From Thiocapsa bogorovii (GTDB lineage: Bacteria > Pseudomonadota > Gammaproteobacteria > Chromatiales > Chromatiaceae): 64,000 bases of DNA. This document shows positions 9,701 to 18,724 of the stretch, piece after piece; position 1 is the stretch's first letter; the number at the start of each line of letters is the position of its first letter. The position numbers and the translations under genes are program-made. Location of the stretch: assembly GCF_021228795.1 (NCBI RefSeq), contig NZ_CP089309.1:3341001-3405000 (forward strand). Reading direction: 5' to 3'. The notes under the pieces were generated by a model, which was not told the DNA's origin, made no database searches, and saw nothing but the letters and a program-made list of their open reading frames with translations.

Positions 9701-11053
9701 ATCAGCCGCCCCTTGGCGCCTCGCGAGGCCCGTCTGACGGCCGAGCAAGTGCGCTTCCTCCGCACCCTGTCCCGCAAGACCTGGGCCTTCTTCGACCGCT
9801 TCGTCGGCCCGGAGGACCATTGGCTGCCGCCGGACAACTACCAGGAACATCCCGTGGCCGTGGTCGCGCATCGCACCTCGCCGACCAACATGGGCATGTC
9901 GCTGCTCGCGAATCTGGCCGCGTATGATTTCGGCTATCTGCCGGCGAGCGGATTGATCGAGCGCACGACCCGCGCGCTGGACACGATGGCCGGCATGGAG
10001 CGTTATCGCGGCCATTTCTTCAATTGGTACGACACCCAAACCCTCAAGCCGCTCGCCCCGCTCTATATCTCGTCGGTAGACAGCGGCAATCTCGCGGGTC
10101 ATCTGCTGACCTTGCAGCCGGGTCTGCTTGCGCTGATCGACGCGCCCGTGCTCAACCCGCGCTGGCTGGACGGGATCGAGGACAGCTTCGGGATCCTGGC
10201 GGACGCGCTCGACGCCGGTCCCGAGTCGCATCGATACGGTGTCTCGCAGGCCGCGCTCGCGCCGTTTCAGCAGATCCTGGAGTCGGCCTCGCGCTCGCCC
10301 CCCGCCACGCTGGCGGCGGCATGCCGGTGTCTCGAGTCGCTGACGGCGGCGGCCGATGCCGCGGTGTCGGCGTTGGATGCGGACACCACGGGTGCCGCGA
10401 GCGACTGGGCCGGGGCCTTGGCCCGCCAATGCCGCGCCGTTTTGGATGATCTGCTGTTGCTCGTTCCCGCGCTGGCGACCCCGGTTGCGACTTTGGTTGA
10501 GACTCCGGTTCCGGTCGGCGCGGAAGGCTCGTATGCGTTGTCCCTGACGCTGCGTCAGCTCGCCGGGCTCGAGGCGGACCACAACGCCGGCGGTGCGGCG
10601 CGCGAGCGAATCGGCCGGCTCGAGTACCTGGCCATGCAAGCCGGCGAGCTGGCCCAAGCGGACTACGATTTCCTCTACGACCCGTCCCGGCATCTGTTGG
10701 CGATCGGCTTCAACGTGGCCGAGCGGCGGAAGGATGCGAGCTTCTACGACCTGCTGGCCTCGGAGGCGCGGTTGGGCAGTTTCGTGGCGATTGCGCAGGG
10801 CGATCTGCCGCAGGAGAGCTGGTTCGCCCTGGGGCGCCTGCTGACTGTTGCAGCCGGCGATTCGACGCTCCTGTCGTGGAGCGGCTCCATGTTCGAGTAC
10901 CTCATGCCCTTGCTGGTGATGCCGACCTACGACAACACCCTGCTCGACCAGACCTATCGGACAGCGGTGGCTCGGCAGATCGAGTACGGGAAACTGCGCG
11001 GCGTGCCCTGGGGGTGTCCGAGTCCGGTTACAACACCGTCGATCTTCATCTGA
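6725..11053 (+). CDS. ndvB: Cyclic beta-1,2-glucan synthase, N-terminal part (frameshifted)
   Basis: First part of a very large NdvB/Cgs-type enzyme that makes cyclic beta-1,2-glucan from UDP-glucose at the inner membrane. Visible parts are a soluble N-terminal region (1-415), membrane segments near residues 420-475, and a GT84 glycosyltransferase domain with the DxD-like motif TLDTDTQ (about 635) and the [11 protein letters not shown] motif (about 782). More membrane segments lie near 835-865 and 955-1000, followed by the start of the glycoamylase-like domain. The frame ends at 11053 because one base is missing in the G-run 11010-11014; the true continuation reads [10 protein letters not shown] in the next frame. 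TTG 6725 is preferred over TTG 6710 because GGAG sits six bases before it. Confidence 0.85.
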   Translation: MAIRDTLLQFRRWLPGRGLTKASVGDEPPLRSELFSAVQMEEHGKRLADAHTLMPGHPPDRLLARLTENETILIGVCPLLMAAVTENRRIAPAGEWLLDNFYLIEDQIRTAKRHLPKGYSRQLPRLLHGPSAGLPRVYDLALEIIAHGDGRVDPENLNRFVAAYQTVTTLRLGELWAIPIMLRLALIENLRRVAVLIAASRTDQNLADVWADRMMAMVEQDPKNLILVIADMARSNPPLSSAFVAELARRLQGQSSALALPLTWIEQQLAESGLRIEQRVQSENQQQAADQVSIGNSIGSLRFLGATDWREFVETMSLVEQTLRGDPGGIYGRMDFATRDRYRHVVEKVAKNSALSEAEVALQAVELAREGAVANDGAERAAHVGFYLIDRGLPRLERRARACLCTLESLQRRGRRFPLFLYLGAIFLLTALFTGGLLALSDSLPDWLLLLLAVPVVLGTSQLGVALVNWLATLFATPYPLPRLDFSLGIPTESRTLVVTPTLLTGAAGIEALLEGLEVRFLANRDDRLHFGLLTDFRDAPEQTQPEDETLVRLAVEGIEALNAKYPRDGGDGFFLFHRPRRWNPQERIWMGYERKRGKLADLNALLRGGDADRFATIVGKTRILPSVRYVITLDTDTQLPRDAALELVGTLAHPLNQARYDPDRQVVSEGYGILQPRVAVSLPGANRSRYARLYGDDAGIDPYTHAVSDVYQDWFHEGSFIGKGIYDVDVIEQALTGRFPENRILSHDLLEGCHARSGLVSDVQLYEDYPACYSADVTRRYRWMRGDWQIARWLSPRVPGLDGRLRRNPLSALSRWKLADNLRRSLVPAALTLLFVLGWTLTAAPGLWTLAVLGISLIPSLLTALLNGLQKPGDVRWPDHLAAALRTAIRQLEQALFTVACLPYEGYIGLDAMVRTLWRMRVSHRRLLEWTSSGDPERSRRDLVAFHGRMWIAPALALVTASALAWLDPAVLLVAGPILLLWLAAPAIAWWISRPLAPREARLTAEQVRFLRTLSRKTWAFFDRFVGPEDHWLPPDNYQEHPVAVVAHRTSPTNMGMSLLANLAAYDFGYLPASGLIERTTRALDTMAGMERYRGHFFNWYDTQTLKPLAPLYISSVDSGNLAGHLLTLQPGLLALIDAPVLNPRWLDGIEDSFGILADALDAGPESHRYGVSQAALAPFQQILESASRSPPATLAAACRCLESLTAAADAAVSALDADTTGAASDWAGALARQCRAVLDDLLLLVPALATPVATLVETPVPVGAEGSYALSLTLRQLAGLEADHNAGGAARERIGRLEYLAMQAGELAQADYDFLYDPSRHLLAIGFNVAERRKDASFYDLLASEARLGSFVAIAQGDLPQESWFALGRLLTVAAGDSTLLSWSGSMFEYLMPLLVMPTYDNTLLDQTYRTAVARQIEYGKLRGVPWGCPSPVTTPSIFI

Positions 11054-14000
11054 ACTATCAGTACCGTGCCTTCGGCGTGCCCGGTTTGGGGCTCAAACGC
11101 TGGCTGGCCGAGGATCTGGTGATTGCGCCCTATGCCTCCGCACTCGCGCTGATGGTGGCGCCCGAGGCGGCGTGCCGGAATCTCCAGCGGCTCGGTGCGA
11201 GCGGATTCGAAGGCCGTTACGGCTTTTACGAGGCGATCGACTACACGCCGTCCCGGTTGCCCCGCGGGCAAACAAGCGCGGTGGTGCGCTCCTTCATGGC
11301 CCATCACCAAGGCATGAGTTTCCTGTCGCTGGCGTACTTACTCCTGGACCGTCCGATGCAGCGGCGCTTCATGGCGGCACCGATGTTTCAGGCGACCGCC
11401 CTGCTGCTGCAGGAGCGCATCCCCAAGACACCCTCCTTCTATCTGCACGCGACCGGCGAGCCCACCGACATCCGCACCACCTCCAGCGGCCAGGAGGCGG
11501 AGATGCGCGTGTTCACCAGTCCCGACACGCCCATTCCCGAGGTGAAGCTGTTGTCGAACAGCCGCTACCATGTGATGGTCACCAACGCGGGCGGGGGCTA
11601 CAGTCGCTGGAAGGATCTGGCCGTCACCCGCTGGCACGAAGACACCACCCGCGACCACTGGGGCACCTTCTGCTACGTGCGCGACCTGGCGAGCGGCGAC
11701 TTCTGGTCGACCGCCTATCAGCCGACACTCAAACAGCCGGACAGCTACGAGGCGATCTTCTCGGAGGGTCGCGCCGAGTTTCGTCGCCGCGATCGGGGGA
11801 TCGAGTCCTATACCGAGATCGCCGTCTCGCCGGAAGACGATATCGAGCTGCACCGGGTGCGCCTGACCAATCGCTCGCGCAGCCGTCGGGTCATCGAGAT
11901 CACCAGCTACGCCGAGGTCGTGCTCGCCCCGCCCGCCGCGGATGCGTCGCATCCGGCCTTCAGCAACCTCTTCGTGCAGACCGAGCTGCTCGACCCGCAA
12001 CCGGCGATCCTCTGCACCCGCCGGCCGCGCTCGCGGGAGGAGTCGACGCCCTGGATGTTCCACCTGATGGTGGTCCGTGGGGCCGAGTGCGGCACACCGT
12101 CCTACGAGACGGACCGGATGCGCTTTATCGGGCGCGACCGCAGCGCCGCCGATCCGCAGGCGATGCACGGGTACGAGACCCTGTCGGGCAGCGCCGGATC
12201 GGTGCTGGATCCCGTCGTCGTCATCCGCTACGCCATCACACTGGATCCGGATCAATCCGCGACCATCGATCGGGTCACCGGCATCGGCGAGGATCGCGAG
12301 GTCGCGGTGAGCCTCGTGGAGAAATACCGGGATCAGCGACTCGCCGATCGCGTCTTCGATCTGGCCTGGACCCACAGTCAGGTGGTGCTGCGCCAGATCA
12401 ATGCCAGCCAGTCCGACGTGCAGCTCTACGGACGCCTGGCCAGCTCGATCCTCTACGCCAATGCCTCGCTGCGCGCCGAGCCGAGCGTGCTCGTGCAGAA
12501 CCGGCGCGGGCAATCCGGGCTCTGGAGCCATGCGGTGTCCGGCGATGTGCCGATGGTGCTGGTGCAGATCGGCGACCCGGAGAATATCGAGCTGGTCCAT
12601 CAATTGGTCCAGGCGCATGCCTATTGGCGCCTCAAGGGATTGACGGTGGATCTGGTGATCTGGAACGAGGATCGTGCCGGTTACCGCCAGCAGCTCCAGG
12701 ATCAGATCCTGGGGCTGATCGCCGCGGGCGCCGAGGCGCACGTGATCGATCGGCCCGGCGGCATCTTCGTCCGCCCGGCGGACCAGATCTCCAACGAGGA
12801 CCGCATCCTCTTCCAGACCGTGGCACGGGTCATCCTCAGCGATTCACGGGGCACCCTGGTCGAACAGCTCGGTCGGCGTGCTCCGCCGCAAGCGCTTGTC
12901 CCGCCCCTCCGCCCGACCCGCGGCCGTGTCGCCGAACGGAGTCCCGGTGTCGAGCCCGAATCCGCCGGTGAGGCCACGCAGGCCGGGCGTCCGCCGCTCC
13001 TCTTCGACAATGGCCTGGGCGGCTTCACCCCCGACGGGCGCGAGTACATCGTCACGACCCTGCCCGGCCGAAGGACGCCTGCACCCTGGGTCAACGTCCT
13101 GGCGAATCCGCACTTCGGGACGGTCGTCTCGGCGAGCGGCATGGCCTACACCTGGAGCGAGAACGCCCACGCCTTCCGCCTCACGCCCTGGCACAACGAC
13201 CCGGTCGGCGATGCGAGCGGCGAGGCCTTCTATCTGCGCGACGAGGAGAGCGGTCACCTATGGTCGCCCGCGCCGCTGCCCGCGGGCGGTGCGTCGGAAT
13301 ACGTCAGTCGGCACGGCTTCGGCTACAGCGTCTTCGAGCACGTCGAGGACGGCATCGCCTCCGAGTTGTGGGTCTATGTCGCGGTGGACGCACCGATCAA
13401 GTTCTCGGTGCTCAAGCTGCGCAATCGTTCGGGTCAGGCCCGCCGGCTGTCCGCGACCGGCTATGTGGAATGGGTGCTCGGGGATCTGCGGCCCAAGTCG
13501 ACCCTGCATGTCATCACCGAGATCGATCCGATCAGCGGCGCGCTCTTCGCGCGCAACCCCTACAACACCGAGTTCGCCGATCACCTCGCCTTTTTCGACG
13601 TGGACGATCCGACCCGGACCCTCAGCGGCGACCGGACTGAATTCATCGGGCGCAACGGGACCCTCGGCGCACCGGCCGCGCTGACGCGATCGCGGCTTTC
13701 CGGGAAGGTCGGCGCAGCGCTCGATCCCTGTGCCGCACTCCAAGTCATGGTCGATTTGGCCCCCGGGCAAACCCATGAGATCGTCTTCCGGCTGGGCGTG
13801 GTCGGTCGGCGCGGTGCCGACGATGCCGGTGCGCTCTTGCAGCGCTACCGCGGGGCGTCCGCCGCCCGATCCGTCCTGGAGGCGATACACGCGCATTGGA
13901 CGCACACCCTGGGCGCCGTGCAGGTGGAGACCCCGGACGCCGCGCTCGACGTCCTGGCCAACGGCTGGCTCCTCTATCAAACCCTGGCCTGCCGGTTGTG

Positions 14001-15441
14001 GGCGCGCAGCGGTTACTACCAGTCCGGCGGGGCCTTCGGGTTCCGCGACCAGTTGCAGGACGCGATGGCGCTCGTCCATGCCGAGCCGTCACTGCTTCGC
14101 GAGCACCTGCTGCTCTGCGCCGGGCGCCAGTTTCCCGAAGGCGATGTCCAGCACTGGTGGCATCCGCCCTCCGGCCGCGGGGTGCGCACCCGGTGCTCCG
14201 ACGATTATCTCTGGCTCCCGCTGGCGACCTGCCGCTATGTGCTGGCCACTGGCGACACCGGCGTCCTGGACGAAACGACCCGGTTCTTGGAGGGCCGCCT
14301 GGTCAGCGGGCAGGACGACTCCTATTACGATCTCCCCGCACAGTCCGAGGAATCGGCGAGTCTCTACCGGCACTGCGTGCGTGCCATCCTGCACGGTCTT
14401 CGGTTCGGCGAGCATGGACTGCCGCTGATGGGATCCGGCGACTGGAACGACGGGATGAACCTGGTCGGGATTCAGGGTCGAGGCGAAAGTATCTGGTTGG
14501 GCTGGTTCCTGTACGAGGTCTTGACGCAGTTCAGCGCCGTGGCGCGATTGCAGGGCGATGCGCCCTTCGTCGAGCGCTGCCTGACCGAGGCCGCCGAGCT
14601 GCGCAGCAACATCGAGGCGCACGGTTGGGATGGCGACTGGTATCGGCGCGCCTATTTCGATGACGGCACCCCGTTGGGCTCGGCGAGTCAGGACGAATGC
14701 CGGATCGATTCCATCGCCCAAAGCTGGTCGGTGCTGTCCGGGGCCGGCGATCGGCAGCGTTCACGCGCGGGGATGGCGGCGCTGGACGCGCGCCTGGTGC
14801 GCCGCGACGCCGGGTTGATCCAGCTGCTGGACCCGCCCTTCGACACCTCCGATCTGAATCCCGGTTATATCAAGGGGTACGTTCCCGGAGTGCGGGAGAA
14901 CGGCGGCCAGTACACCCATGCGGCGATCTGGGCGACGATGGCGTTCGCGCGTTTGGGCGATGCGGCCAAGGCCTGGGAGCTCTTCTCCCTGATCAACCCG
15001 ATCAACCACGGACGCTCGCCCGAGGACATCGCCATCTACAAGGTCGAGCCCTATGTGGTTGCAGCGGATGTCTACGGCGTCGCGCCGCATATCGGCCGCG
15101 GCGGCTGGAGCTGGTATACCGGCTCGGCGAGCTGGATGTATCGGCTGATCCTGGAATCGCTGTTGGGGCTGCGGCTGGACGTGGACACACTTCATCTTTC
15201 GCCCTGCCTCCCCGCCGATTGGGCCGGGTTCAAGCTGCGTTACCGTTATCGGGAGACGCTCTACCGGATTGCCGTGACTCAAACGGCAGAAGGCCCGAAC
15301 GCGGCGCGGATGATATTGGACGGCGTCGAGCAACCGGGTCCGGCGATTCCATTGGTGGACGATCGCCGTGAACATGCCGTCGAGGTCAGGCTGTCACGTC
15401 GGCCCATCCGCCCGCCGGCGAGCGCGCCCGAGCGCTGTTGA
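11014..15441 (+). CDS. ndvB: Cyclic beta-1,2-glucan synthase, C-terminal part (frameshifted)
   Basis: Continuation of the preceding gene in the -1 frame, about 1475 residues. It completes the glycoamylase-like domain (to about residue 130). Two beta-sandwich regions of the GH94 type follow, then an alpha/alpha-barrel GH94 phosphorylase domain with the catalytic signature [10 protein letters not shown] at 14431-14460. GH94 trims and sizes the glucan before cyclisation. The frame is open upstream to 10876, and GTG 11014 lies right at the frameshift, so independent initiation is possible but unlikely. Together the parts span about 2900 codons, the usual size of the family. The break is either a real mutation or a sequence error; the remainder looks intact. 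Confidence 0.85.
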   Translation: MSESGYNTVDLHLNYQYRAFGVPGLGLKRWLAEDLVIAPYASALALMVAPEAACRNLQRLGASGFEGRYGFYEAIDYTPSRLPRGQTSAVVRSFMAHHQGMSFLSLAYLLLDRPMQRRFMAAPMFQATALLLQERIPKTPSFYLHATGEPTDIRTTSSGQEAEMRVFTSPDTPIPEVKLLSNSRYHVMVTNAGGGYSRWKDLAVTRWHEDTTRDHWGTFCYVRDLASGDFWSTAYQPTLKQPDSYEAIFSEGRAEFRRRDRGIESYTEIAVSPEDDIELHRVRLTNRSRSRRVIEITSYAEVVLAPPAADASHPAFSNLFVQTELLDPQPAILCTRRPRSREESTPWMFHLMVVRGAECGTPSYETDRMRFIGRDRSAADPQAMHGYETLSGSAGSVLDPVVVIRYAITLDPDQSATIDRVTGIGEDREVAVSLVEKYRDQRLADRVFDLAWTHSQVVLRQINASQSDVQLYGRLASSILYANASLRAEPSVLVQNRRGQSGLWSHAVSGDVPMVLVQIGDPENIELVHQLVQAHAYWRLKGLTVDLVIWNEDRAGYRQQLQDQILGLIAAGAEAHVIDRPGGIFVRPADQISNEDRILFQTVARVILSDSRGTLVEQLGRRAPPQALVPPLRPTRGRVAERSPGVEPESAGEATQAGRPPLLFDNGLGGFTPDGREYIVTTLPGRRTPAPWVNVLANPHFGTVVSASGMAYTWSENAHAFRLTPWHNDPVGDASGEAFYLRDEESGHLWSPAPLPAGGASEYVSRHGFGYSVFEHVEDGIASELWVYVAVDAPIKFSVLKLRNRSGQARRLSATGYVEWVLGDLRPKSTLHVITEIDPISGALFARNPYNTEFADHLAFFDVDDPTRTLSGDRTEFIGRNGTLGAPAALTRSRLSGKVGAALDPCAALQVMVDLAPGQTHEIVFRLGVVGRRGADDAGALLQRYRGASAARSVLEAIHAHWTHTLGAVQVETPDAALDVLANGWLLYQTLACRLWARSGYYQSGGAFGFRDQLQDAMALVHAEPSLLREHLLLCAGRQFPEGDVQHWWHPPSGRGVRTRCSDDYLWLPLATCRYVLATGDTGVLDETTRFLEGRLVSGQDDSYYDLPAQSEESASLYRHCVRAILHGLRFGEHGLPLMGSGDWNDGMNLVGIQGRGESIWLGWFLYEVLTQFSAVARLQGDAPFVERCLTEAAELRSNIEAHGWDGDWYRRAYFDDGTPLGSASQDECRIDSIAQSWSVLSGAGDRQRSRAGMAALDARLVRRDAGLIQLLDPPFDTSDLNPGYIKGYVPGVRENGGQYTHAAIWATMAFARLGDAAKAWELFSLINPINHGRSPEDIAIYKVEPYVVAADVYGVAPHIGRGGWSWYTGSASWMYRLILESLLGLRLDVDTLHLSPCLPADWAGFKLRYRYRETLYRIAVTQTAEGPNAARMILDGVEQPGPAIPLVDDRREHAVEVRLSRRPIRPPASAPERC

Positions 15442-15558
15442 TCCGTCGGGCCGCTCCGATCGGCGTGGCGTCCGTGTTGATCCGTGCGGCCCGTCGCGGC
15501 ATTCGCCGAGATTGGTCACGATCGAAAACAGGTTCAATTCGGAAGGAGGGCGACTGCG

Positions 15559-15816
15559 ATGATGAGGTTATTACATCCCAACTTGATGAGTGGTCGTGGA
15601 AATATCCTGCCCAATCAATCCATGGCCGAATCGGTCGACGCCCCTGTCTCGCAGGTCACGGGTTTGATCCGCGAGCGCCGCAGAATCGCACTTGCATATC
15701 GACGCAGTCGGAGTGAAGTCGACCGCGATCACCTGGCGAGGATCGACCGCGAGCTGACCGCATTCAACATCGATATCCCGGCGATCCTGGAATCTGTCGC
15801 CCGACGCAAGACCTGA
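15559..15816 (+). CDS. Small hypothetical soluble protein
   Basis: An 85-residue protein with no membrane segment and no known domain. Residues 30-83 are charged and helical (RERRRIALAYRRSRSEVDRD). The frame extends upstream to 15484, but ATG 15559 is chosen for the strong GGAAGGAGGG eight bases before it. It lies 117 bp behind the glucan synthase on the same strand. The function is unknown. Confidence 0.55.
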   Translation: MMRLLHPNLMSGRGNILPNQSMAESVDAPVSQVTGLIRERRRIALAYRRSRSEVDRDHLARIDRELTAFNIDIPAILESVARRKT

Positions 15817-15856
15817 ACCCTCCGTCCGATGGAGGGCACATTTGCCGGGATTTTCG

Positions 15857-16930
15857 CTAACCCTCGATCAAGAGCCGACGAAGATCGATGATCGCCGCAT
15901 TGGCGCGCGAGATGTAGGAGGCCATCACCAGGGAATGGTTACTCATGGGTCCGAATCCGGTGCCGTTGAGGATCATCGGGCTCCAGATCATGTCTTGGGT
16001 ATTCTCCAGTTCCCGCACGATCTGCTTAAGCGACACGAGAGCGTTCTTGTCCTCGAGCACCGGGCCGAAGTCTGCCTCCATGGCGGTGAGTGTGCGCAGC
16101 AGTGCCCAGGTATAGCCCCGTGCCTCGAAGAAGACGTCGTCGATCTCGAGCCAGGGGGTCTTATTCCAGGTTTGCCTGGCGCCCGGCGATGCCTGCGTTG
16201 CGGCCGCGTCGCCGGCCAAGGCGGTATCGAGCGGGGCTTGGCCGACGGCGTAGGACAACCGCTGTGCAAGACTGCCGAGCCGCTTTGCAACGACTTGCAG
16301 ATAGGCCGCCAGATTGTCGGCCCGGGCGAAGAATTCACCGTCGCCGTTTTTATCGTCGCCGAGTCGTGTCAGATAGCGGTGCAGAGCCGCGATCCCGTCA
16401 CGATACTCGGACTCGGATGACGGGAAGATCCAGGATTGTGAATCATAGTTGAACTTCGGCTCCGCGATCTGGAGATCCACGTCTTCCACCGATTGCGTCT
16501 GCGCACGGCTGAAGTCATTGCGTAAAGCGCGGGATAAATCGCGAAGCTCGGTTAATGCGCCGAATTCCCAATTTGGGATATTGTCCAGAAAGATCCCCGG
16601 AGGCGCAATGTCGTTCGTCAGGTAGCCACCCGATTTATTCAAGAGTGTCTCGGCGATCCCGATCGCCGCGGTCGTGGTCATGGTTCCGGGCACCAGCTTG
16701 GTCGAATCCTGTTCGACCTGCTGCATGGCGATTTCATTGACATCGATCGATCCGGGCGAGCGCGACCATAGGAGGCTCAGGATGACCATGACCACCAGGT
16801 AGGTCACCAGGAATAGCCCCGCCGTCCACCACAGACCCTTCTCCTTCCAAGTGTGTGGATGATAGTACTTGGCGACCTTTACGACCCGATTCTTCAGTTG
16901 CGGGGTTCTCGTTTTGAATTCGGCGTCCAT
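15857..16930 (-). CDS. DUF2333 family membrane-anchored protein
   Basis: A 357-residue protein with a single transmembrane segment at about residues 37-58 and a large C-terminal region (60-357) that should be periplasmic. Sequence and layout match DUF2333, a conserved gammaproteobacterial family without known function. ATG 16930 has GAGAGG nine bases upstream, whereas the longer frame to 17023 lacks a ribosome site. It lies about 95 bp downstream of the BON-domain lipoprotein on the same strand and may be co-transcribed with it. Confidence 0.8.
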   Translation of the reverse strand: MDAEFKTRTPQLKNRVVKVAKYYHPHTWKEKGLWWTAGLFLVTYLVVMVILSLLWSRSPGSIDVNEIAMQQVEQDSTKLVPGTMTTTAAIGIAETLLNKSGGYLTNDIAPPGIFLDNIPNWEFGALTELRDLSRALRNDFSRAQTQSVEDVDLQIAEPKFNYDSQSWIFPSSESEYRDGIAALHRYLTRLGDDKNGDGEFFARADNLAAYLQVVAKRLGSLAQRLSYAVGQAPLDTALAGDAAATQASPGARQTWNKTPWLEIDDVFFEARGYTWALLRTLTAMEADFGPVLEDKNALVSLKQIVRELENTQDMIWSPMILNGTGFGPMSNHSLVMASYISRANAAIIDLRRLLIEG

Positions 16931-17025
16931 CTGCGTTTCCTCTCGTGGGTGTCGGGGCTCCTCGGACGCCCTGGGCGTTCCGAGGAGCGGTTCGTTCCTT
17001 CTGTTTTTCAGATGGAGTCGCAACG

Positions 17026-17439
17026 CTATTCGGCGGCCTTGACCATCAGCGCGTTCCGCACCGATTTGACGTTCTCGACTCCGCTTGCGATAGCTTGGCT
17101 CCTGTCGATACTCGCCTGCGAGTCGACTTCGCCGCTGAGGGTGACGACGCCGTCGGTCGTCGTGACACTGATCTGAAACACCTCGAGCGACGGATCGGCT
17201 AAGAAGTCCGCCTTGATCTTGGCGGTGATCGCCGCGTCGTCGATATAGGCACCTGCCTCCTCCGCCTTCTCGGAAGCGGCTTCCTTGGCCTCCTCCATCT
17301 TGTCGCCGGCCTTTTCAGCCGTTCGATCGATCGATTGCCCGGCCCGTTCGGCCGGACCCTCTTGCTCGCAACCGAGCAACCCCAGTGCAAAAACCAGGAT
17401 CAATGAGGTCATCAGGCCGACGTTGTAGGGTCGTTTCAT
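17026..17439 (-). CDS. BON-domain lipoprotein
   Basis: A 137-residue lipoprotein. The signal peptide ends in the lipobox LLGC (Cys about 24), followed by an alanine/glutamate-rich helix (about 30-65) and a BON domain (about 68-135) with ITAKIKADFLADPSL and GVVTLSGEV, as in OsmY and similar osmotic-stress proteins that bind membranes. ATG 17439 is chosen because it places the signal peptide at the N-terminus. Its first 45 residues closely match the short lipoprotein encoded just upstream (17456-17623), so the two genes likely arose by tandem duplication. Confidence 0.85.
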   Translation of the reverse strand: MKRPYNVGLMTSLILVFALGLLGCEQEGPAERAGQSIDRTAEKAGDKMEEAKEAASEKAEEAGAYIDDAAITAKIKADFLADPSLEVFQISVTTTDGVVTLSGEVDSQASIDRSQAIASGVENVKSVRNALMVKAAE

Positions 17440-17455
17440 CCCGGCACGCTCCTCG

Positions 17456-17623
17456 CTATTTCGTGGCTGCATCCTTGATGTCCTCCATCTTGTCCCCTGT
17501 CTTCTCGACGGTTCGATCGAGCGTTTGTCCAGCCTGCTCGGCCGGGCCCTTTTGCTCGCAACCGACCGATCCCAGCGCGAAGCCAAGGACCAATGACGAC
17601 ATCAAAATTGCTTTATAGGTCAT
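17456..17623 (-). CDS. Short entericidin-like lipoprotein
   Basis: A 55-residue protein. ATG 17623 is followed by a signal peptide ending LGSVGC (lipobox Cys 22), then the charged helix EQKGPAEQAGQTLDRT and a lysine-rich tail ending AATK. Size and pattern resemble entericidin-type lipoproteins. The N-terminal half is nearly the same as that of the BON lipoprotein starting 16 bp downstream, which lacks only the BON part here. The two are closely spaced and probably co-transcribed. The function is unknown beyond a likely lipid anchor. Confidence 0.7.
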   Translation of the reverse strand: MTYKAILMSSLVLGFALGSVGCEQKGPAEQAGQTLDRTVEKTGDKMEDIKDAATK

Positions 17624-17717
17624 ATGCACGGGAACAGGTGCCTCTCTCGGTGGTGATAGGGGGCGGATCCGTCGGGCCGTTCAGCTTGCGGCCAACGGAC
17701 CGACGGCATCTGCAGAT

Positions 17718-17876
17718 TCAGAGTCGACCCAACAAAAACAGGATCAGCAGAATGACGAGGATGACGCCGATCACGCCGGACGGGGCGTAGCCCCAAGACC
17801 GGCTATGGGGCCAGGTCGGGATGACGCCGACCAGGATGAGGACCAGGACGATGATGAGAATCGTGCCGAGTGACAT
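17718..17876 (-). CDS. DUF3309 small membrane protein
   Basis: A 52-residue, very hydrophobic protein beginning MSLGTILIIVLVLILVG, with the central PTWPHSRSWGYAPSG and a second membrane segment to the end. This is the typical DUF3309 pattern. GAGGAG lies eight bases before ATG 17876. Members are common beside CsbD and BON genes and are thought, from context only, to be stress-induced. Confidence 0.85.
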   Translation of the reverse strand: MSLGTILIIVLVLILVGVIPTWPHSRSWGYAPSGVIGVILVILLILFLLGRL

Positions 17877-17950
17877 GTGATTGCTCCTCTAGTGCGTGAG
17901 ACCGAACCCCCGTTCGCGGCTCGGTAGCCGTCTTGAACGAGGCCGAATGC

Positions 17951-18178
17951 TCAGGTCTGTGAATCGACCCGCTCGTCGAGCTTGTTGGTCTCCTCCCACT
18001 CCTTGACCTGTTTTTCGGCTTCCTCCTGTGCAATGCCGTATTTCTCCTGAATGTGCCCGACAAGAACGTCACGTTTTCCGGCGATGCGGTCGAGGTCGTC
18101 GTCCGTGATGTCTCCCCATTTCTCCCTGACCTTGCCGGTGAATTGTTTCCAGTTGCCTTGGACTTGATTCCAGTTCAT
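17951..18178 (-). CDS. CsbD family stress protein
   Basis: A 75-residue protein with the CsbD signature: MNWNQVQGNWKQFTGKVREK, then WGDITDDDLDRIAGKRD and a C-terminal charged helix. CsbD-like proteins (E. coli YjbJ) are abundant small helical proteins induced by general or osmotic stress; their molecular role is not known. It stands first in a minus-strand row running CsbD, DUF3309, short lipoprotein, BON lipoprotein, DUF2333. Confidence 0.9.
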   Translation of the reverse strand: MNWNQVQGNWKQFTGKVREKWGDITDDDLDRIAGKRDVLVGHIQEKYGIAQEEAEKQVKEWEETNKLDERVDSQT

Positions 18179-18260
18179 TAGAACGACCTTTTGGGTTGAT
18201 ATGATTGACCGGTCGGGTGGACGAGCGAGAACGAGGTCCGCTGAATCCTGCGACGGCTTT

Positions 18261-18290
18261 GGTGGACTGCGCTGCGCTTGTCCGCCCTAC
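18261..18290 (-). repeat. GTAGGGTGGAC repeat, half copy B
   Basis: GGTGGACTGCGCTGCGCTTG followed by TCCGCCCTAC, matching the right half of copy A (6527-6616) with one change. Confidence 0.7.
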
Positions 18291-18481
18291 GGCGCTTGTC
18301 TACCTTGCGGCGTTATGAGCACGACCGGAATGGCGTGCTCTGTGCTCCATCACATTCAGTATAGCTTCTCTTGACGTCTTTGCTGTGTTTATTGGTATCG
18401 AATCGCGAGAAGAGAGATGCTCCGTCGGGTGCTGCGTGGACTGCGAGATCATTGCGCGCAACCGTGGATGGGGTGAGTGAC

Positions 18482-18513
18482 GGGATGGGTTTCGCTGCGC
18501 TCTTCCCATCCTG
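18482..18513. repeat. GGATGGG...CCCATCC palindromic repeat
   Basis: GGGATGGGTTTCGCTGCGCT followed by CTTCCCATCC. The core is a short palindrome GGATGGG/CCCATCC around TTTCGCTGCGCTCTT. It resembles the REP-like intergenic repeats of many proteobacteria and differs in its outer bases from the GTAGGGTGGAC family. Confidence 0.55.
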
Positions 18514-18663
18514 CATATTTTGTGGTGTTTTGAATCGCTCTTTATTAAAATGGGTTAATGAAAAAGCAAGAAAAAGACCAAGTCGTCGATACGCGACGAG
18601 CAGTCATCGTTGAGCGTAGGGCGGGCCTTTCTCATCAACCCGGCCATGTCCCCGATACGATCC

Positions 18664-18700
18664 GTAGGGTGGACAGGCGCAGTGCAGTCCACCAGCGCCG
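18664..18700 (+). repeat. GTAGGGTGGAC repeat, half copy C
   Basis: GTAGGGTGGACAGGCGCAGT continuing GCAGTCCACCAGCGCCG. It matches the left half of copies A and D. Together with copy B it bounds the 370-bp stretch 18291-18663 in back-to-back orientation. Confidence 0.7.
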
Positions 18701-18724
18701 GCCGCGCCGGTATCGCGCGTTAAG

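Larger units (their letters stand above)
18179..18724. other. Repeat-bearing intergenic region
   Basis: About 545 bases between the CsbD gene and the end of the GGDEF-EAL gene. It holds an inverted half copy and a direct half copy of the GTAGGGTGGAC repeat (18261-18290 and 18664-18700), another palindromic repeat at 18482-18513, and an A/T-rich stretch around 18515-18560. Short frames here (for example 18558-18830, plus) have no support. The promoter of the CsbD row should lie near 18180-18260. Confidence 0.5.

Noticed and set aside
8324..10693. 789-codon antisense frame inside the glucan synthase gene
   Set aside because: Shadow of the glycosyltransferase-coding region with low-complexity R/G/Q composition.
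11172..12971. 599-codon frame overlapping the C-terminal part of the glucan synthase
   Set aside because: The GH94-coding frame continues without break over this span; the alternative frame has shadow composition only.
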